A stretch of DNA of 23,925 bases from Conidiobolus incongruus B7586 (GCA_000697335.1 JNEM01006163.1:1-23925); one strand, 5' to 3'. Shown: positions 1 to 9,683, counted from the stretch's first letter. Notes: a model not told the origin generated them from the sequence alone. Numbers and translations are program-made.

Positions 1-621
1 AATCAGATTCTTCAACCTTGGCAACAGCCTTGGGAACTTCTTCAGAATCAGAATCAGAGTCGCTGCTGCTGTCGCTGTCTGAGCTGGAAGAATCAGAGTC
101 GGAATCAGATTCTTCAACCTTAGCAGTAGCTTTGGGGGCAGCTTCGATTTCAGCATCAGAGTCGGAATCGCTGTCTGAGCTGGAAGAGCTTGAAGAATCG
201 GAGTCGGAATCAGATTCTTCAACCTTGGCAACAGCCTTGGGAACTTCTTCAGAATCAGAATCAGAGTCGCTGCTGCTGTCGCTGTCTGAGCTGGAAGAAT
301 CAGAGTCGGAATCAGATTCTTCAACCTTAGCAGTAGCTTTGGGGGCAGCTTCGATTTCAGCATCAGAGTCGGAATCGCTGTCTGAGCTGGAAGAGCTTGA
401 AGAATCGGAGTCGGAATCAGATTCTTCAACCTTGGCAACAGCCTTGGGAACTTCTTCAGAATCAGAATCAGAGTCGCTGCTGCTGTCGCTGTCTGAGCTG
501 GAAGAATCAGAGTCGGAATCAGATTCTTCAACCTTAGCAGTAGCTTTGGGGGCAGCTTCGATTTCAGCATCAGAGTCGGAATCGCTGTCTGAGCTGGAAG
601 AGCTTGAAGAATCGGAGTCGG
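1..621. repeat. Three tandem 207-bp coding repeats in the Nopp140-like gene
   Basis: Units 1-207, 208-414 and 415-621 appear identical base for base when read side by side. Each encodes 69 residues made of two acidic Ser/Asp blocks and two basic Lys/Ala/Val linkers. From 622 rightward the modules are related but diverged. The array may continue left of the window. Confidence 0.9.
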
Positions 622-1425
622 AATCAGATTCTTCAACCTTGGCAATGGCCTTGGGGGCAACTTCGGCATCTGAGTCAGAGTCGGAATCACTGGAAGAGCT
701 GGAGGAGTCGGAATCGGAGTCAGATTCTTCAGCCTTAGTTTGGGTTTTAACAGGAGTAGTTTCATCATCAGAGTCAGAGCCTGAACTGGAAGAGGAGTCG
801 GAATCGGATGAGGAATCAGAGTCGGACTCTTCAACCCTGGCAACGGCTTTAGGGGCTACTTCATCGGAATCGGAGTCAGAATCAGAATCTGAGCTGCTGC
901 TGCTGTCACTATCGCTGTCAGCTTGTACAGTAACTTTTTTGGGAGAATTAGCCTTGGTAGAGGAGGCACTGGAGCTAGAACTAGAACTAGAACTAGAGCT
1001 AGAGCTAGAGCTAGAATCGGAATCATCACCAGAGTCTTCATCATCAGAAATATCCATAGCGTCGTCAGAATCTAAAAATCCATCTATTAATTTCTGTGGA
1101 TAAATCATGTGAAAATATTGAACTACCATCGGAGCTGCTGCTACTATCGCTAGAATCTTTACTATCACTAAAAACCTCAAGTTAGTCAAAACCAACAAAT
1201 TTAAATAATTACAACATACCACGATTGGTTAAAAATTTCCAATAAACTCTTCTCGGGCTTATCTTCACTAACCTAAAACTCAAAATATCAATACCACATA
1301 TCTATAACAAATCAATTAAAACTTACACCCTTGACTTCGCTCTTTAAACTTTTGGCAACTTTACTGAGACCTTGCTCATTGAGGAAATGATAAATTAGGT
1401 TGTATAATTCTTTATTTTGAGTCAT
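1..1425 (-). CDS. Nopp140/Srp40-like nucleolar phosphoprotein, 5' part (runs off left edge)
   Basis: Proteins of this family are nucleolar chaperones for snoRNPs and Pol I; alternating acidic-Ser and basic modules are heavily phosphorylated by CK2. Read from the ATG at 1425-1423 the exons are 1425-1327, 1272-1220, 1167-1127 and 1071 to the edge, with GT-AG introns of 54, 52 and 55 nt; acceptors are TTTTAG or TTTTTAG and intron 2 has a CTAAC branch-like site. Phases agree across all junctions, giving at least 421 residues. Residues 1-33 form a LisH-like dimerisation motif (start [19 protein letters not shown]), followed by [10 protein letters not shown], then an aspartate entry ([14 protein letters not shown]) and repeating (SD)n/Sn blocks separated by short [14 protein letters not shown] linkers. 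The conserved C-terminal SRP40 domain would lie outside the window, so the family call rests on LisH plus repeats. The antisense Ser-Glu frame is a by-product of the repeats. Confidence 0.85.
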
Positions 1426-2007
1426 TGTTAGTTAGATCTATGATATATAACAAATGTAGTCTATAAATTAAAACAAATAAAATCTAAAAACCAAATGATT
1501 TAGTATTTGCATAATAAAATAAATAAAAGAGTTAACTATACTACTTTTTTGAACTTTGAATTTGAATTGTTTTTTGATTTTTTGGTTAAATGATAATCAA
1601 TTTTTTGGTTGAAATTCAATTTATCTAAAAAATTATTTGTATTTGTTATAATTCAAGTTGTGGGATAACTTTGGTCAACTTGAATTCATTTATAAATTTG
1701 ATTAATTATTGATTCATTAAAGATCATTAATTGTTTTCTCATAATTTTATCTTCACACAATTTTGTTAATCTTGTCAATTTTATTTCTAATTAATTGCCT
1801 TTAATGTTAAAATGAATCAAGAATAGATCCGACCTCAATACTTTATTAAAATCCCATAAATTCTAATGAAGTTGGAGAATTTAATAAATAGATGAGCTTC
1901 CAAATGATATCTCACCGCTGGTGATATAATGATAGAATACTCGCTTTCCTAGTGATAACTCAACAAATTAGAAACTTCAATCAGGTTTACTGCATATATC
2001 ATATAAA
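1426..2007. promoter_or_regulatory. Shared upstream region of the divergent Nopp140-like and Zim17-like genes
   Basis: About 580 bp of AT-rich DNA separates the two divergent start codons and must hold both promoters. I see no open frame of note, no RNA gene and no unmistakable binding site. Confidence 0.4.
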
Positions 2008-2484
2008 ATGAATCGATTTACCCCAATAATCACATTAACCAGTCGCCATAATATCAAAACTGTATTGAAATTTATTACCACACCAAAACTATTACCATTT
2101 CCACTTTTTAGACAATTTTCTTCATTTCAACCCCAGTATCACCAAAGTAATCCCCAGGAGGGTCGTATGTTAATCGGGCTCACTTGTAAGGTATGTAGTC
2201 ACAGAACCCACAAAACATTCTCGACGACTGCTTACACGAAGGGGTAGTTATAATTCAGTGCCCAAGTTGCGAGAACCGTCATCTCATAGCGGACAATCTC
2301 GGATGGTTCAGGGATAATAAAGTGAATATTGAGAACTTGATGCAAGAAAAAGGTGAAAATGTAAAAATTTGTCACTGGCAACGATATGGAGGCTACGGAG
2401 TGGGTACTTAGGGTGGTGAATGAGGAGAATGAAAAAATTGAAAAGTTGAAGTTGCAGAGTGAGGATGAGGATAATAGGGAATAA
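2008..2484 (+). pseudogene. Zim17/Tim15/Hep1-like DNL zinc-finger protein with two compensating frame breaks
   Basis: Zim17 (Tim15, Hep1) is a mitochondrial matrix zinc-ribbon protein that keeps Hsp70 (Ssc1) soluble. The ATG at 2008 opens a basic, Ser-rich presequence-like N-terminus ending near RQFSSFQ, then LTCKVC, the first zinc knuckle. After AYTKG the frame meets TAG at 2245-2247, but the next frame continues the family signature directly: VVIIQCPSC, then [13 protein letters not shown]. That frame runs to about 2373, where the first frame resumes with [10 protein letters not shown] and a Glu/Lys-rich tail to TAA at 2482-2484. One shift sits in a G run (2241-2244, one G too few) and the other in an A run (2364-2368, one A too many). 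Net length is 158 residues, normal for the family. Everything else, including all four cysteines, is intact, so this is either a young pseudogene or two homopolymer errors in the assembly. No intron fits the breaks. It ends 13 bp from the convergent Abz2-like stop. Confidence 0.85.
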
Positions 2485-2497
2485 ATTAGAGGTTTAT

Positions 2498-3479
2498 TTA
2501 TAATAATAAATTGCCATTGTAGTGACCGCGAACTGAGTTGAAGAGTTGAATCTTGCCTCCTTCCTAAAATTTATGTGTTGAGTAGTTATACATATATATT
2601 GATAAATTTCTTAGAATTACCTTAACACATTTAATCAACTCTTCTTTAGTAATTACTCTCTCTTTCAACATTCCAGAGTCCAATAATTCTTGTCTCTTAA
2701 CACCTGGCAAACACCCTAACGCCAACTTAATCAGCCAACTAATCCCAATCCATCCACAAACAAACTTACCACAACTAACAGGAGGAGTATACCAAGTTGC
2801 ATCATTTGCAAATTTTACTCCAACATTCATAATTGTTGACTCTGTAATCTCCCCCTTATCATTTACCAATATTACATCGAATACTGAGTCATATTTCCCA
2901 TCAACATCTACTCCAAATTAATTTTTAATAATTTTCAATTTCATAATCATTTACTATTTCTAATCCTTGCCTCATTATATATTTTTCTATTTGTAGTTTT
3001 GTTAATTAAATATTGATTTTCCTCCAGTGATATGGTTCCAATGTCAATTACAACGTTAACAAGATCTAATTACATAATTAGCAATAAATTAAAAGATATT
3101 TTTATTAAATACCTTTAGGAGGTTCAGGCACTGATCTATTTGAAAATTCCAAATTGCCATTGTGACTTAATTCCAATCTAATCTAAATAACTATTTATAT
3201 ATCCATTACATCATCATTAATCATTTAATACTTACAACTAATTGATCTCCCTCAACATTTACACTTTCAATATATTGATTTAACTTTTGGTGAATATTAT
3301 TAAGTTTTATAGAGTTAGGGAAATGAAAATAGTTGATCGAAGATTGGAGACGGTTTAGATGGTAATTTAATCTTACTATACCTATTTCAATTGATAAATA
3401 ATCAATTAGAATAAAAATGAATTGATTTATTACCTTCGGATTTGGTGTATAACATAGTTTCAATTAGGTTGAAAGGCAT
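2498..3479 (-). CDS. Abz2-like 4-amino-4-deoxychorismate lyase (fold-type IV PLP enzyme), seven exons
   Basis: The enzyme cleaves aminodeoxychorismate to p-aminobenzoate and pyruvate, the last PABA step of folate synthesis. My model has exons 3479-3434, 3381-3236, 3182-3113, 3065-2955, 2907-2770, 2715-2621 and 2563-2498, with six GT-AG introns of 47-57 nt; phases match at each junction and yield 223 residues ending in TAA. Visible signatures in order are NLIETMLYT near the N-terminus, LNYHLNRLQSS, RLELSHNG, INKTTNRKIYNEAR (the Lys of KTTNR is the expected PLP lysine), ILVNDKGEITEST, WYTPPVSCGCLPGVKRQELL, KERVI and IQLFNSVRG. The WYTPP...SCG/GCLPG motif is complete only after removing the 54-nt intron 2769-2716, and LFNSVRG lies wholly in the last exon, which supports the splicing. 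The intron at 2954-2908 has an atypical GGAGTAG acceptor and is least certain. The length is short for a fungal Abz2 but close to bacterial PabC. Confidence 0.87.
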
Positions 3480-3866
3480 GATAGATATATTAACAGCTAT
3501 AGGTTTTAAAATAATAATTAATATTAAAAATTGCTAATTGTTTAAAAATTGTGTATATAAAAAATATTTAGATAAACATTAACAATATATTATTATATGA
3601 TGGAAAAAACGAATTTTGAAAATATAATAATTTAATTAATATTACATTATAATAGTTACAATTTAAATTTTTAATATAAATATATTAATGTCAAATTGCT
3701 AACAATGATTTTGAAGGAATTTTTATGACATAATTAAAATTAATTCATCAATTTATGTCGAATTTATTTAAATTTAGAATTTTGGGATAGGAAGTAATTA
3801 TTATAAAAAATTAAATATAAAATTCAGAAAAAAATTTATTTGAAAGAATTATTCAAAGAACATATG
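3480..3866. other. AT-rich spacer, Abz2-like 5' region to tRNA-Thr
   Basis: Nearly pure A/T sequence upstream of the Abz2-like start. It must include that promoter; I see no coding frame or RNA signal. Confidence 0.4.
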
Positions 3867-3870
3867 AAAA
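3867..3870 (-). terminator. Pol III terminator of tRNA-Thr
   Basis: TTTT on the minus strand, 9 nt past the tRNA 3' end, the minimal Pol III stop signal. Confidence 0.55.
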
Positions 3871-3879
3871 TGTTGTTAT

Positions 3880-3951
3880 GCCTTCTACCAGAATCGAACT
3901 GGTGACCTTCCGCTTACTAGGCGGACGCTCTGCCAACTGAGCCAAGAAGGC
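3880..3951 (-). tRNA. tRNA-Thr(AGU)
   Basis: A complete 72-nt cloverleaf. The acceptor stem GCCTTCT pairs with AGAAGGC, the D arm is GCTC/GAGC, the anticodon stem TCCGC/GCGGA encloses loop CTAGTAA with anticodon AGT (A34 expected to be inosine), and the T arm ACCAG-TTCGATT-CTGGT is perfect. A-box (TGGCTCAGTTGG) and B-box (AGTTCGATTCT) are present. No intron. CCA is not encoded, as usual for eukaryotes. Confidence 0.96.
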
Positions 3952-3967
3952 CTTATTCAATTATTGT

Positions 3968-4492
3968 GGTTATTAGCTTTTAGAGCGTCATCAAGGACAC
4001 CGACGCAATCATTGTGTAGGTCAGGTTGTGAAGTATGGCATTTACCAGCTGGCGTAGACTACCGAGAATCAGTTCCCTGGCTATTCGGCCATGATCATCT
4101 GTAAAAGGGATGTTGTAAAGAGCGACTACATCAGTAGCAATAGTAATGGCGTCAGGATCCAACATGCTAAAAAGATGGAATCACAAAATATCAATAGGAA
4201 CGAGTGTAGAGTGAATAAAGGAAGATGACTCAAGTGGATCTGTAGGTAGCTACTTGAGCATACTAAAAGGGTGTTTTGGAAGTTGGAAAAAGGTTTATTT
4301 GTGTGAAGAAGAGAGAGAAGAGGAGGGAGAGTCCTTCTATAATTAAATGAAATATATAGGCATAAGTATGCAACGACTGAGTAATAGTGAGGTCACTCAG
4401 ACATGGACTGATAGAATGTTGATAAGGCCTAATTTGGTTAATCAGGGACTTGGTAGAGAATTGGAGTGAGAAAAGGTATCAATCAGGTAATA
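3968..4492 (-). mobile_element. Solo LTR of a tRNA-targeting LTR retrotransposon, copy 1
   Basis: This 525-bp fossil is repeated at 9781-10339. A 5-bp direct repeat ATTGT flanks it exactly (3963-3967 and 4493-4497), typical of an LTR-element target-site duplication. The near end lies 16 nt upstream of the tRNA-Thr 5' end, about where Pol III starts. In the minus-strand sense it carries a TATATATT box near 4351-4358 and, downstream, a short Gag-like frame. No internal region or second LTR is present, so recombination probably left a solo LTR. A 4-bp duplication with one-base-shifted ends is equally possible. Integration at the Pol III start with a 5-bp duplication is Ty3-like behaviour, but the family is not proven. 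Confidence 0.8.
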
Positions 4493-4497
4493 ATTGT

Positions 4498-4790
4498 CAA
4501 ATCAATCACTCTCGAGGATTAATGTAATTTTTAAATGTTCAAATTATTGTATATCAAAATTATAATAAATTTTTTAAATTTGTGATGATTTTTATTTTAA
4601 ATTAATTTTTGATCAATGAAATATACAAAATTGAGACAATTCAAAGCTTTAGAAAACGAAGAATTCAAGACATTATTATTTTTTTCTATATTTTTTGGAA
4701 TTTATTGAATCAATTCATTATTTAAATAAATATTTTAATGATTATGGTTGTTTTAAAATTATTTTTATATATGATAATTACGATTAAAAT
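4498..4790. other. AT-rich spacer right of LTR copy 1
   Basis: No coding frame, RNA gene or clear regulatory site seen. The first bases (GTCAAATCAATC) resemble the sequence flanking LTR copy 2 at about 10341 if the 269-bp LTR there is ignored, but the match is too short to prove common flanks. Confidence 0.35.
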
Positions 4791-4795
4791 ACAAC

Positions 4796-5168
4796 AGTGA
4801 ATTCAAAATCTCCGTCTTAATATCATCTTCCAAAATCTCCATAATTTCACTAAACCAAACTAAATGTTCTGCGACTTCCACACTCTTTGACGTCCACTAC
4901 CAATACTAATTTTGACCCTTTGACAATTGATACAACATTTCTAATACTGAAATCAACTCTATCAAAATTTGATCTGGGTTTAGCGGATTTTGAAGTGATT
5001 GGGACCTGATCGTTAGTTATAAGATGAGTTTCACAGTTTTTTGAATTAATTAATAATGTTTTCAAGTTGGAAGGTAATTTCATATTGAAAATCAATGTGG
5101 ACAGATTCATGGAGACGAAAGCGACTCAATTCACGGCAATACCAGCTATTAAAGAAGTTTTTTTGCAT
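4796..5168 (-). pseudogene. Degenerate coding region of unknown family
   Basis: This stretch is less AT-rich than its surroundings and codes for a plausible 86-residue run from ATG 5110-5108 to 4850, containing ITSKSAKPRSNFDRVDF and VSIVKGSKLVLVVDVKE. Just upstream the same frame shows SLIAGIAVN, a TGA, then VAFVS. Close to the 3' end another frame gives a convincing helix (VEVAEHLVWFSEIMEILEDD). This suggests one gene damaged by at least one nonsense change and one frameshift. I do not recognise the family. It could instead be a short gene with a chance-looking tail. Confidence 0.35.
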
Positions 5169-5526
5169 GCTGTAGTATTACAAAATATTTTCATTTTCAA
5201 TTAATTTCTATAAGAGCAACCAAAATTAAAATTACCAGGTGTTCGTATCTATCTCAATTTTAATTTTAATTATTATGCAAATTTACCATTTAATTGGTAT
5301 TTCAACTGATTATAATTTAACAAATATTGTTAATCTATTTTATCTCATAAATTTCAACGATAGTTTACATACAGTTCTCAATCTATTAAGAGATTAGAGT
5401 ATATAAAATTTTGAATATTGATCAATTATCGTTATAAATATAATCTGATAATATTTTAATTAACTTTTATATTTATAATAATTTAAAATGCTCTTAATAA
5501 TATTTTAATTGTATTATGATACTTTT

Positions 5527-6180
5527 TTAAAGATATTCTTCATATTTCTACATTATCGCTTCGAATTCTTTAGGAAACAATCCAGCATATTGCCAATTGA
5601 CAATTCCAATGGGTTGGTCTTTCTCAACAACATAGGATTGGTAGTTGAGGGAGTTAAGTCAAAATACAGGAAGTGAATACTTGGTATTTTTGAGCTCCTT
5701 CAGTATCTGTTTACTAATCTCAGTCCCTATCAATTGACTTGGCACTTTCACTCTTTCATTCACTTCGCCCTTGATTTTCTTTTCATACTATTGTATCAAC
5801 TCAGAGATATTCCCACCCTTATTCTCGAGTATAGGCGTTCTTACCTCTACGCGCGTGTCCACCAATCCTATATCCCCAATTTCACTAAACCTACCATAGT
5901 ATGGATTTTCATTGGTCGCAGTTAATAGTAACTCCTTAAACTACATTACTTGTCTTTGTATTTCTTCCTTATATCTATACTCCTCCCATTCCATTTTACT
6001 TTCAAACATTTTCCCTTTTACATGTCATGCCCCTACTACCGGATACTCACCCTTTGTATTTCTATATAGTAATGTTGCATTATATCGTTTGTATTTTTCG
6101 GCTATTAGAATCATGATTTTTACCATATTTTGAAAACTTACTAATGGAATTGTCTATTTCAGTTTGCTAGATTCCTTTAA
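5527..6180 (-). pseudogene. Decayed aminoglycoside-phosphotransferase/choline-kinase-like (APH fold) gene
   Basis: One minus-strand frame, from ATG 6114-6112 to TAA 5529-5527, spans 195 codons without a frameshift but with five internal stops: three TAG and two TGA. The translated pieces read as protein, for example KYKRYNATLLYRNTKGEYP, YYGRFSEIGDIGLVDTRVEV and, near the end, YVVEKDQPIGIVNWQYAG. That last piece matches the APH family pattern around the Brenner and DFG-like motifs (normally HxD...N, then GxIDWE.AG). The catalytic His, Asp and Asn and the metal-binding Asp all appear replaced, so the product would be dead even without the stops. Each stop can come from CAG or TGG by one C:G-to-T:A change. 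The frame may extend to about 6180. Recent fungal APH-like families expand and die readily. Confidence 0.6.
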
Positions 6181-6472
6181 TTATGTTATGAGTACTAGTA
6201 CACAAGTTATTCGGTCAATATTCCAAAAACGATCAAACAGAAATTAGGTTATGAATTTTTGAAAATAAAATATTTTTTATTGTAATAAATACTCCTAAAG
6301 ATCATAAAATAAAATAATAAATTAAATCAATTGAATTGACTCGACTTGAGTAAGAAGAAAAGTCTGAGAAATCCAGATATGGTGAAGTTGGACAATTAGT
6401 TTGTGAATGAAGCAATCAAAAGAGAGTTCATTTTTTCATTTCAAATTGGATGAGTGCAGAGTCAATTGACAT
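6181..6472. other. Spacer between the kinase relic and the SANT/U-box gene
   Basis: It contains the 3' flank of the SANT/U-box gene. A 9-bp inverted repeat (AATTGACTC near 6334, GAGTCAATT near 6449) is the only structure noted and is probably chance. Confidence 0.3.
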
Positions 6473-8172
6473 TTAATTATTTATTATTTTATCTCTATAT
6501 TAATTGCATTAATAAATTAAAGTAATCTAGATTTAGTGATAATAAAATTACCTATATTCTTCAATATTTTCAAATGTAAGAATGACTAAATCACGCTTGG
6601 AGAGTGGATTCTTAGTAAGTGGACAAATGTTCTTAGAGTTGGGATTAGTGAGACACCTGAGCCAAGTGTTATAGCCCATAACGTGACCATAGGGTGAGAT
6701 AGCTGGCTTAACAACTGGATCGAGTGTGATAGGATCGATGAAATCAGGAATGGGATTGTTGGGATCACATTCATCTTCTTCATCTTCATCGTCGGGAATA
6801 AAGGTGTTGACAGGGACAACTGGACATGCTTCTTCCTCTTCATCGTCGAGATTGTCTGCTGCGGTGGATCGAGTCCTGGCAGTGGTTCTCCATGTGGTGG
6901 AGTTCTTGCGTGTGTTTTCGTACCACTCACCACTGGAGTCGTCTGAGTCATCATCTCTAGCACGTCTCTTTCTTCTTGTGCGCGTGGTTGATGAGCGAGT
7001 TCCCGTAGATTGATCATCGCTATTATCTTGTTGAGCACCCCTCATTATATGCTTGGTATGTGTGCGGAACGTTCTCTTGACAGTTCCATCTTTATTCTTT
7101 TGCTTAGTGGCGAAGAGGTAATGGACTTTACCTTTTTCGTCGATGACGTAGTTGGGATCATGTACCTCACCGTTAACGACGAGTTGACGATAGAAATTGG
7201 AGCATTGATAACCTACGCGACCAGGGATTGTCATTGAGAAGATACCCCACTGGCCGTCAGCACCGATTTCGGCCAATCGATCGAAAAATAATTTTCTTTC
7301 ATGAGCCGTCCAAGCACCAGTTCTCTGTTCCTCACCAGGGGCATTGAACCTGTAGTAATATGTGTTTGGCTTGGTGTCGATAGCCTTGTATGCCTTGATA
7401 CGTGCTTCGGACCATCCTGCCATGGCTTTAGAGGGATCCTTTTGAAGTTGTTCTAAAGCGTCGTCAAGAGCAAGGCGGGCTACGGTATGATAATGTCTTT
7501 TGGCAGTGTCAGAAGTATTCTTCTTGGAGGTGGAAGTTCTCTTAGCCACTAACTTTTCGTAAGCTTCAATTTGTTCTACACTCATCATATTTGAATGCTT
7601 ATGTTTCTGGTGCTCAGTGGCAATTTGCTTTCTAATAAAGCTCAAGTAACCAGGTTGAGAAAATTGAGCGATAACTTCTTGCTAAACAAAAATTAAAATC
7701 TTTAAAAATTGATGTTAATTAAAAAATATTACTTCGTCATTATCATTCTCATTTAAAGCCTTTTTAATTTCTTCATCGGACAAAAATTCGAACACCTCTC
7801 TAATTTTACCGGATTTCTCGTTAAATTCCCTCTGTTCAAACTGTTTAAATTTTTCTTGTTGTAAAGCTATTCTCTGTTGAATAATATCTTTTTCGGTTTC
7901 CGTTACCGTACCACTATAGATATTATCTTTACGGATGTTCCCTGTCGTTGAAGGGTTATATAACTCGTTTAAGTTAAGATTGTTTACTTTTTCTGATAAA
8001 TGAAATTCATTTGTAGGGGTGGCTACTTGTGTTTGGTTCTTAATTAATAACTAAAGTGACAAGGTTGAGTTAAAGAGATCAGCAAAAGGGATAAATATCT
8101 ATAGTGAAATAAAAATATGATACTTACCTTAATATCAACTCTGGATTCAGTTGGAGGGTACCAAGGTGTCAT
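6473..8172 (-). CDS. Probable nuclear E3 ligase: CUE-like region, SANT/Myb domain, C-terminal U-box
   Basis: The C-terminal U-box suggests an E2-binding ubiquitin ligase; the SANT domain and RTRRKRR basic patch suggest a chromatin or nuclear setting. Exons: 8172-8128, 8050-7733, 7681-6552 and a proposed 6494-6473; introns 77, 51 and 57 nt, all GT-AG, frames matched, about 504 residues. ATG 8172-8170 is the start (MTPWYPPTES). Residues about 50-80 are Gln/Glu/Lys-rich helix; about 95-140 (FLSDEEIKKALNEND...QPGYLSFIRKQIA) look like a CUE/UBA-type bundle split by intron 2. SANT lies at about 240-288 (GAWTAHERKLFFDRLAEIG, IPGRVGYQCSNFYRQL). A basic/acidic linker follows, then the U-box at about 431-500 (DFIDPITLDPVVKP, ICPLTKNPLSKRDL). 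Without the last intron the protein ends EEYR; with it, EEYRDKIINN, which completes the final helix. The function is inferred from domains only. Confidence 0.85.
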
Positions 8173-8606
8173 ATTCTAAACTTATTCTAATTAAAATTTT
8201 CAGTAATGATAAAAAACTATAGTAAAATGAAAGATAAAACACTATTCAAAGATAAAATTAGTTTAAATATTAAAAAACTAATACCAATTTTTAAGAATTT
8301 TTTCTTTATTGATGTTATGGAAAATTTTTTCTAGAAAATACAATTATTCAACTATTTTGGAAAGTTGAATAGTTATTAACTGAATAAATGTTATTGATTG
8401 ACAATATCATAAATGATGATATATCAAAATAGGTTCGCAATATTTAAACTCGAAAGGAGCTATGATTAAATAAAATGAAATAGTGAATACCTTAATGAAT
8501 ATTAATCAAATAAATTTAAGAAATAGACAACTCTAAATCTGTCTATCAATTTTTTCTTTTTTTAATCTGGTTAATTTATAATGTTTTTAATTAAGGGTTA
8601 ATTCAT

Positions 8607-8688
8607 CCAATAAAAATATTGATTGGTTGAAGCTGCATGATCACTTAAATTTCAATTTTAAAACGCGAAACTTTGATTCTCAGCCAAT
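8607..8688. promoter_or_regulatory. Cluster of CCAAT boxes with an ACGCGAAA word
   Basis: CCAAT occurs at 8607-8611 and 8684-8688 and its complement ATTGG at 8622-8626. ACGCGAAA, close to the SBF/SCB cell-cycle consensus CGCGAAA, lies near 8663. In DNA this poor in G/C the grouping is notable. It sits about 435-515 bp upstream of the SANT/U-box start codon. Function is inference only. Confidence 0.3.
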
Positions 8689-8823
8689 CATTAGAATCAT
8701 ATTTTAATTTAAGGTGATATATTTGAATTTTGGTATTATGTAAATATGTGAACTTTTATGAGATTTTATGTGTATTTAAATTGATTAAAACAACATCAAA
8801 TTCAAAATGTTTCAAAAATTATT

Positions 8824-8828
<5 letters not shown>

Positions 8829-8855
<27 letters not shown>
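8829..8855. repeat. (AT)n microsatellite
   Basis: 27 bp of uninterrupted alternating A and T. Confidence 0.95.
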
Positions 8856-9683
8856 GCTATTTTACATATAGTAAATGCAATATAAGATAAATTATAAGTT
8901 ATATTTTTAAATGCCGATTTTAGACAAAATCAAGTATTAATCTTAAATTATAAGCTTGATCAACTGATTACAATTAATTTAATTTTAATCTATTAAAATA
9001 AAGTATATGAGAAGAAAATTTATATAAAATATAATAAGAATAATATTAATATTTCAAAATATTGGTATATTAATCACTGGTTAAGTATTGATTAATTATC
9101 TAATATATTTAAATGATTTATTGCCAATTTATTCAAATAATAAAAATCTAAAATTTTTTAGTCGATGAGAAATTCTTTAAATAGAAATATTTGAGTCCTA
9201 AAATAATGATTTAATTATACAAGATTACTAATTATAATTTATTTTAATTTATCATAAAATATTTAAATCAAAACTAAACATATTTTATAAATCTGATATA
9301 TAATTTAACTTACATCTAATTCAAATAAATTAATATATAACTAACATATAATTAGGATATACTGAAATAATTAAAACCATAGATTTGATATATTACTATT
9401 TTCAATAATTAAAAGAATATGCTTAACAAAAATTTTAACCAAATTTCAAATATTAATTCATTCTATTATACTATAATGAACTTTTAAATTTGATTCATTT
9501 AATTTTCGAATAAAATTTTCATTATTTTAATATTTATAAAAAATTAAGTAATAATCGAAATAAAAATCCATTATAGTGTTGTATAATATAATTTTGATGA
9601 TAAAATTTGTAATATAATAAATAATATAGAAAAATATCAAATCTAAATTGAAAATTCATTAATATTAATTAAAAAATTAAATT

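Larger units (their letters stand above)
8173..9683. other. 1.5-kb AT-rich spacer upstream of the SANT/U-box gene
   Basis: No coding frame found. It holds a compact group of promoter-like words at about 8607-8688 and an (AT)n tract at 8829-8855; the rest is A/T-rich without visible structure. Confidence 0.4.

Noticed and set aside
18-1103. Long plus-strand Ser/Glu/Leu open frame of 361 codons
   Set aside because: It is antisense to the Asp/Ser frame of the Nopp140-like gene. The minus-strand reading has a LisH start, introns with consistent phases and family-typical modules; the plus frame is a by-product of the trinucleotide bias.
5734-6133. Two overlapping plus-strand frames rich in Phe/Leu/Ile
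   Set aside because: They are antisense to the APH-kinase relic, whose minus-strand reading shows recognisable motifs.
7010-7237. Plus-strand frames within the SANT/U-box gene
   Set aside because: They are shadows of the minus-strand exon, which carries the conserved domains.
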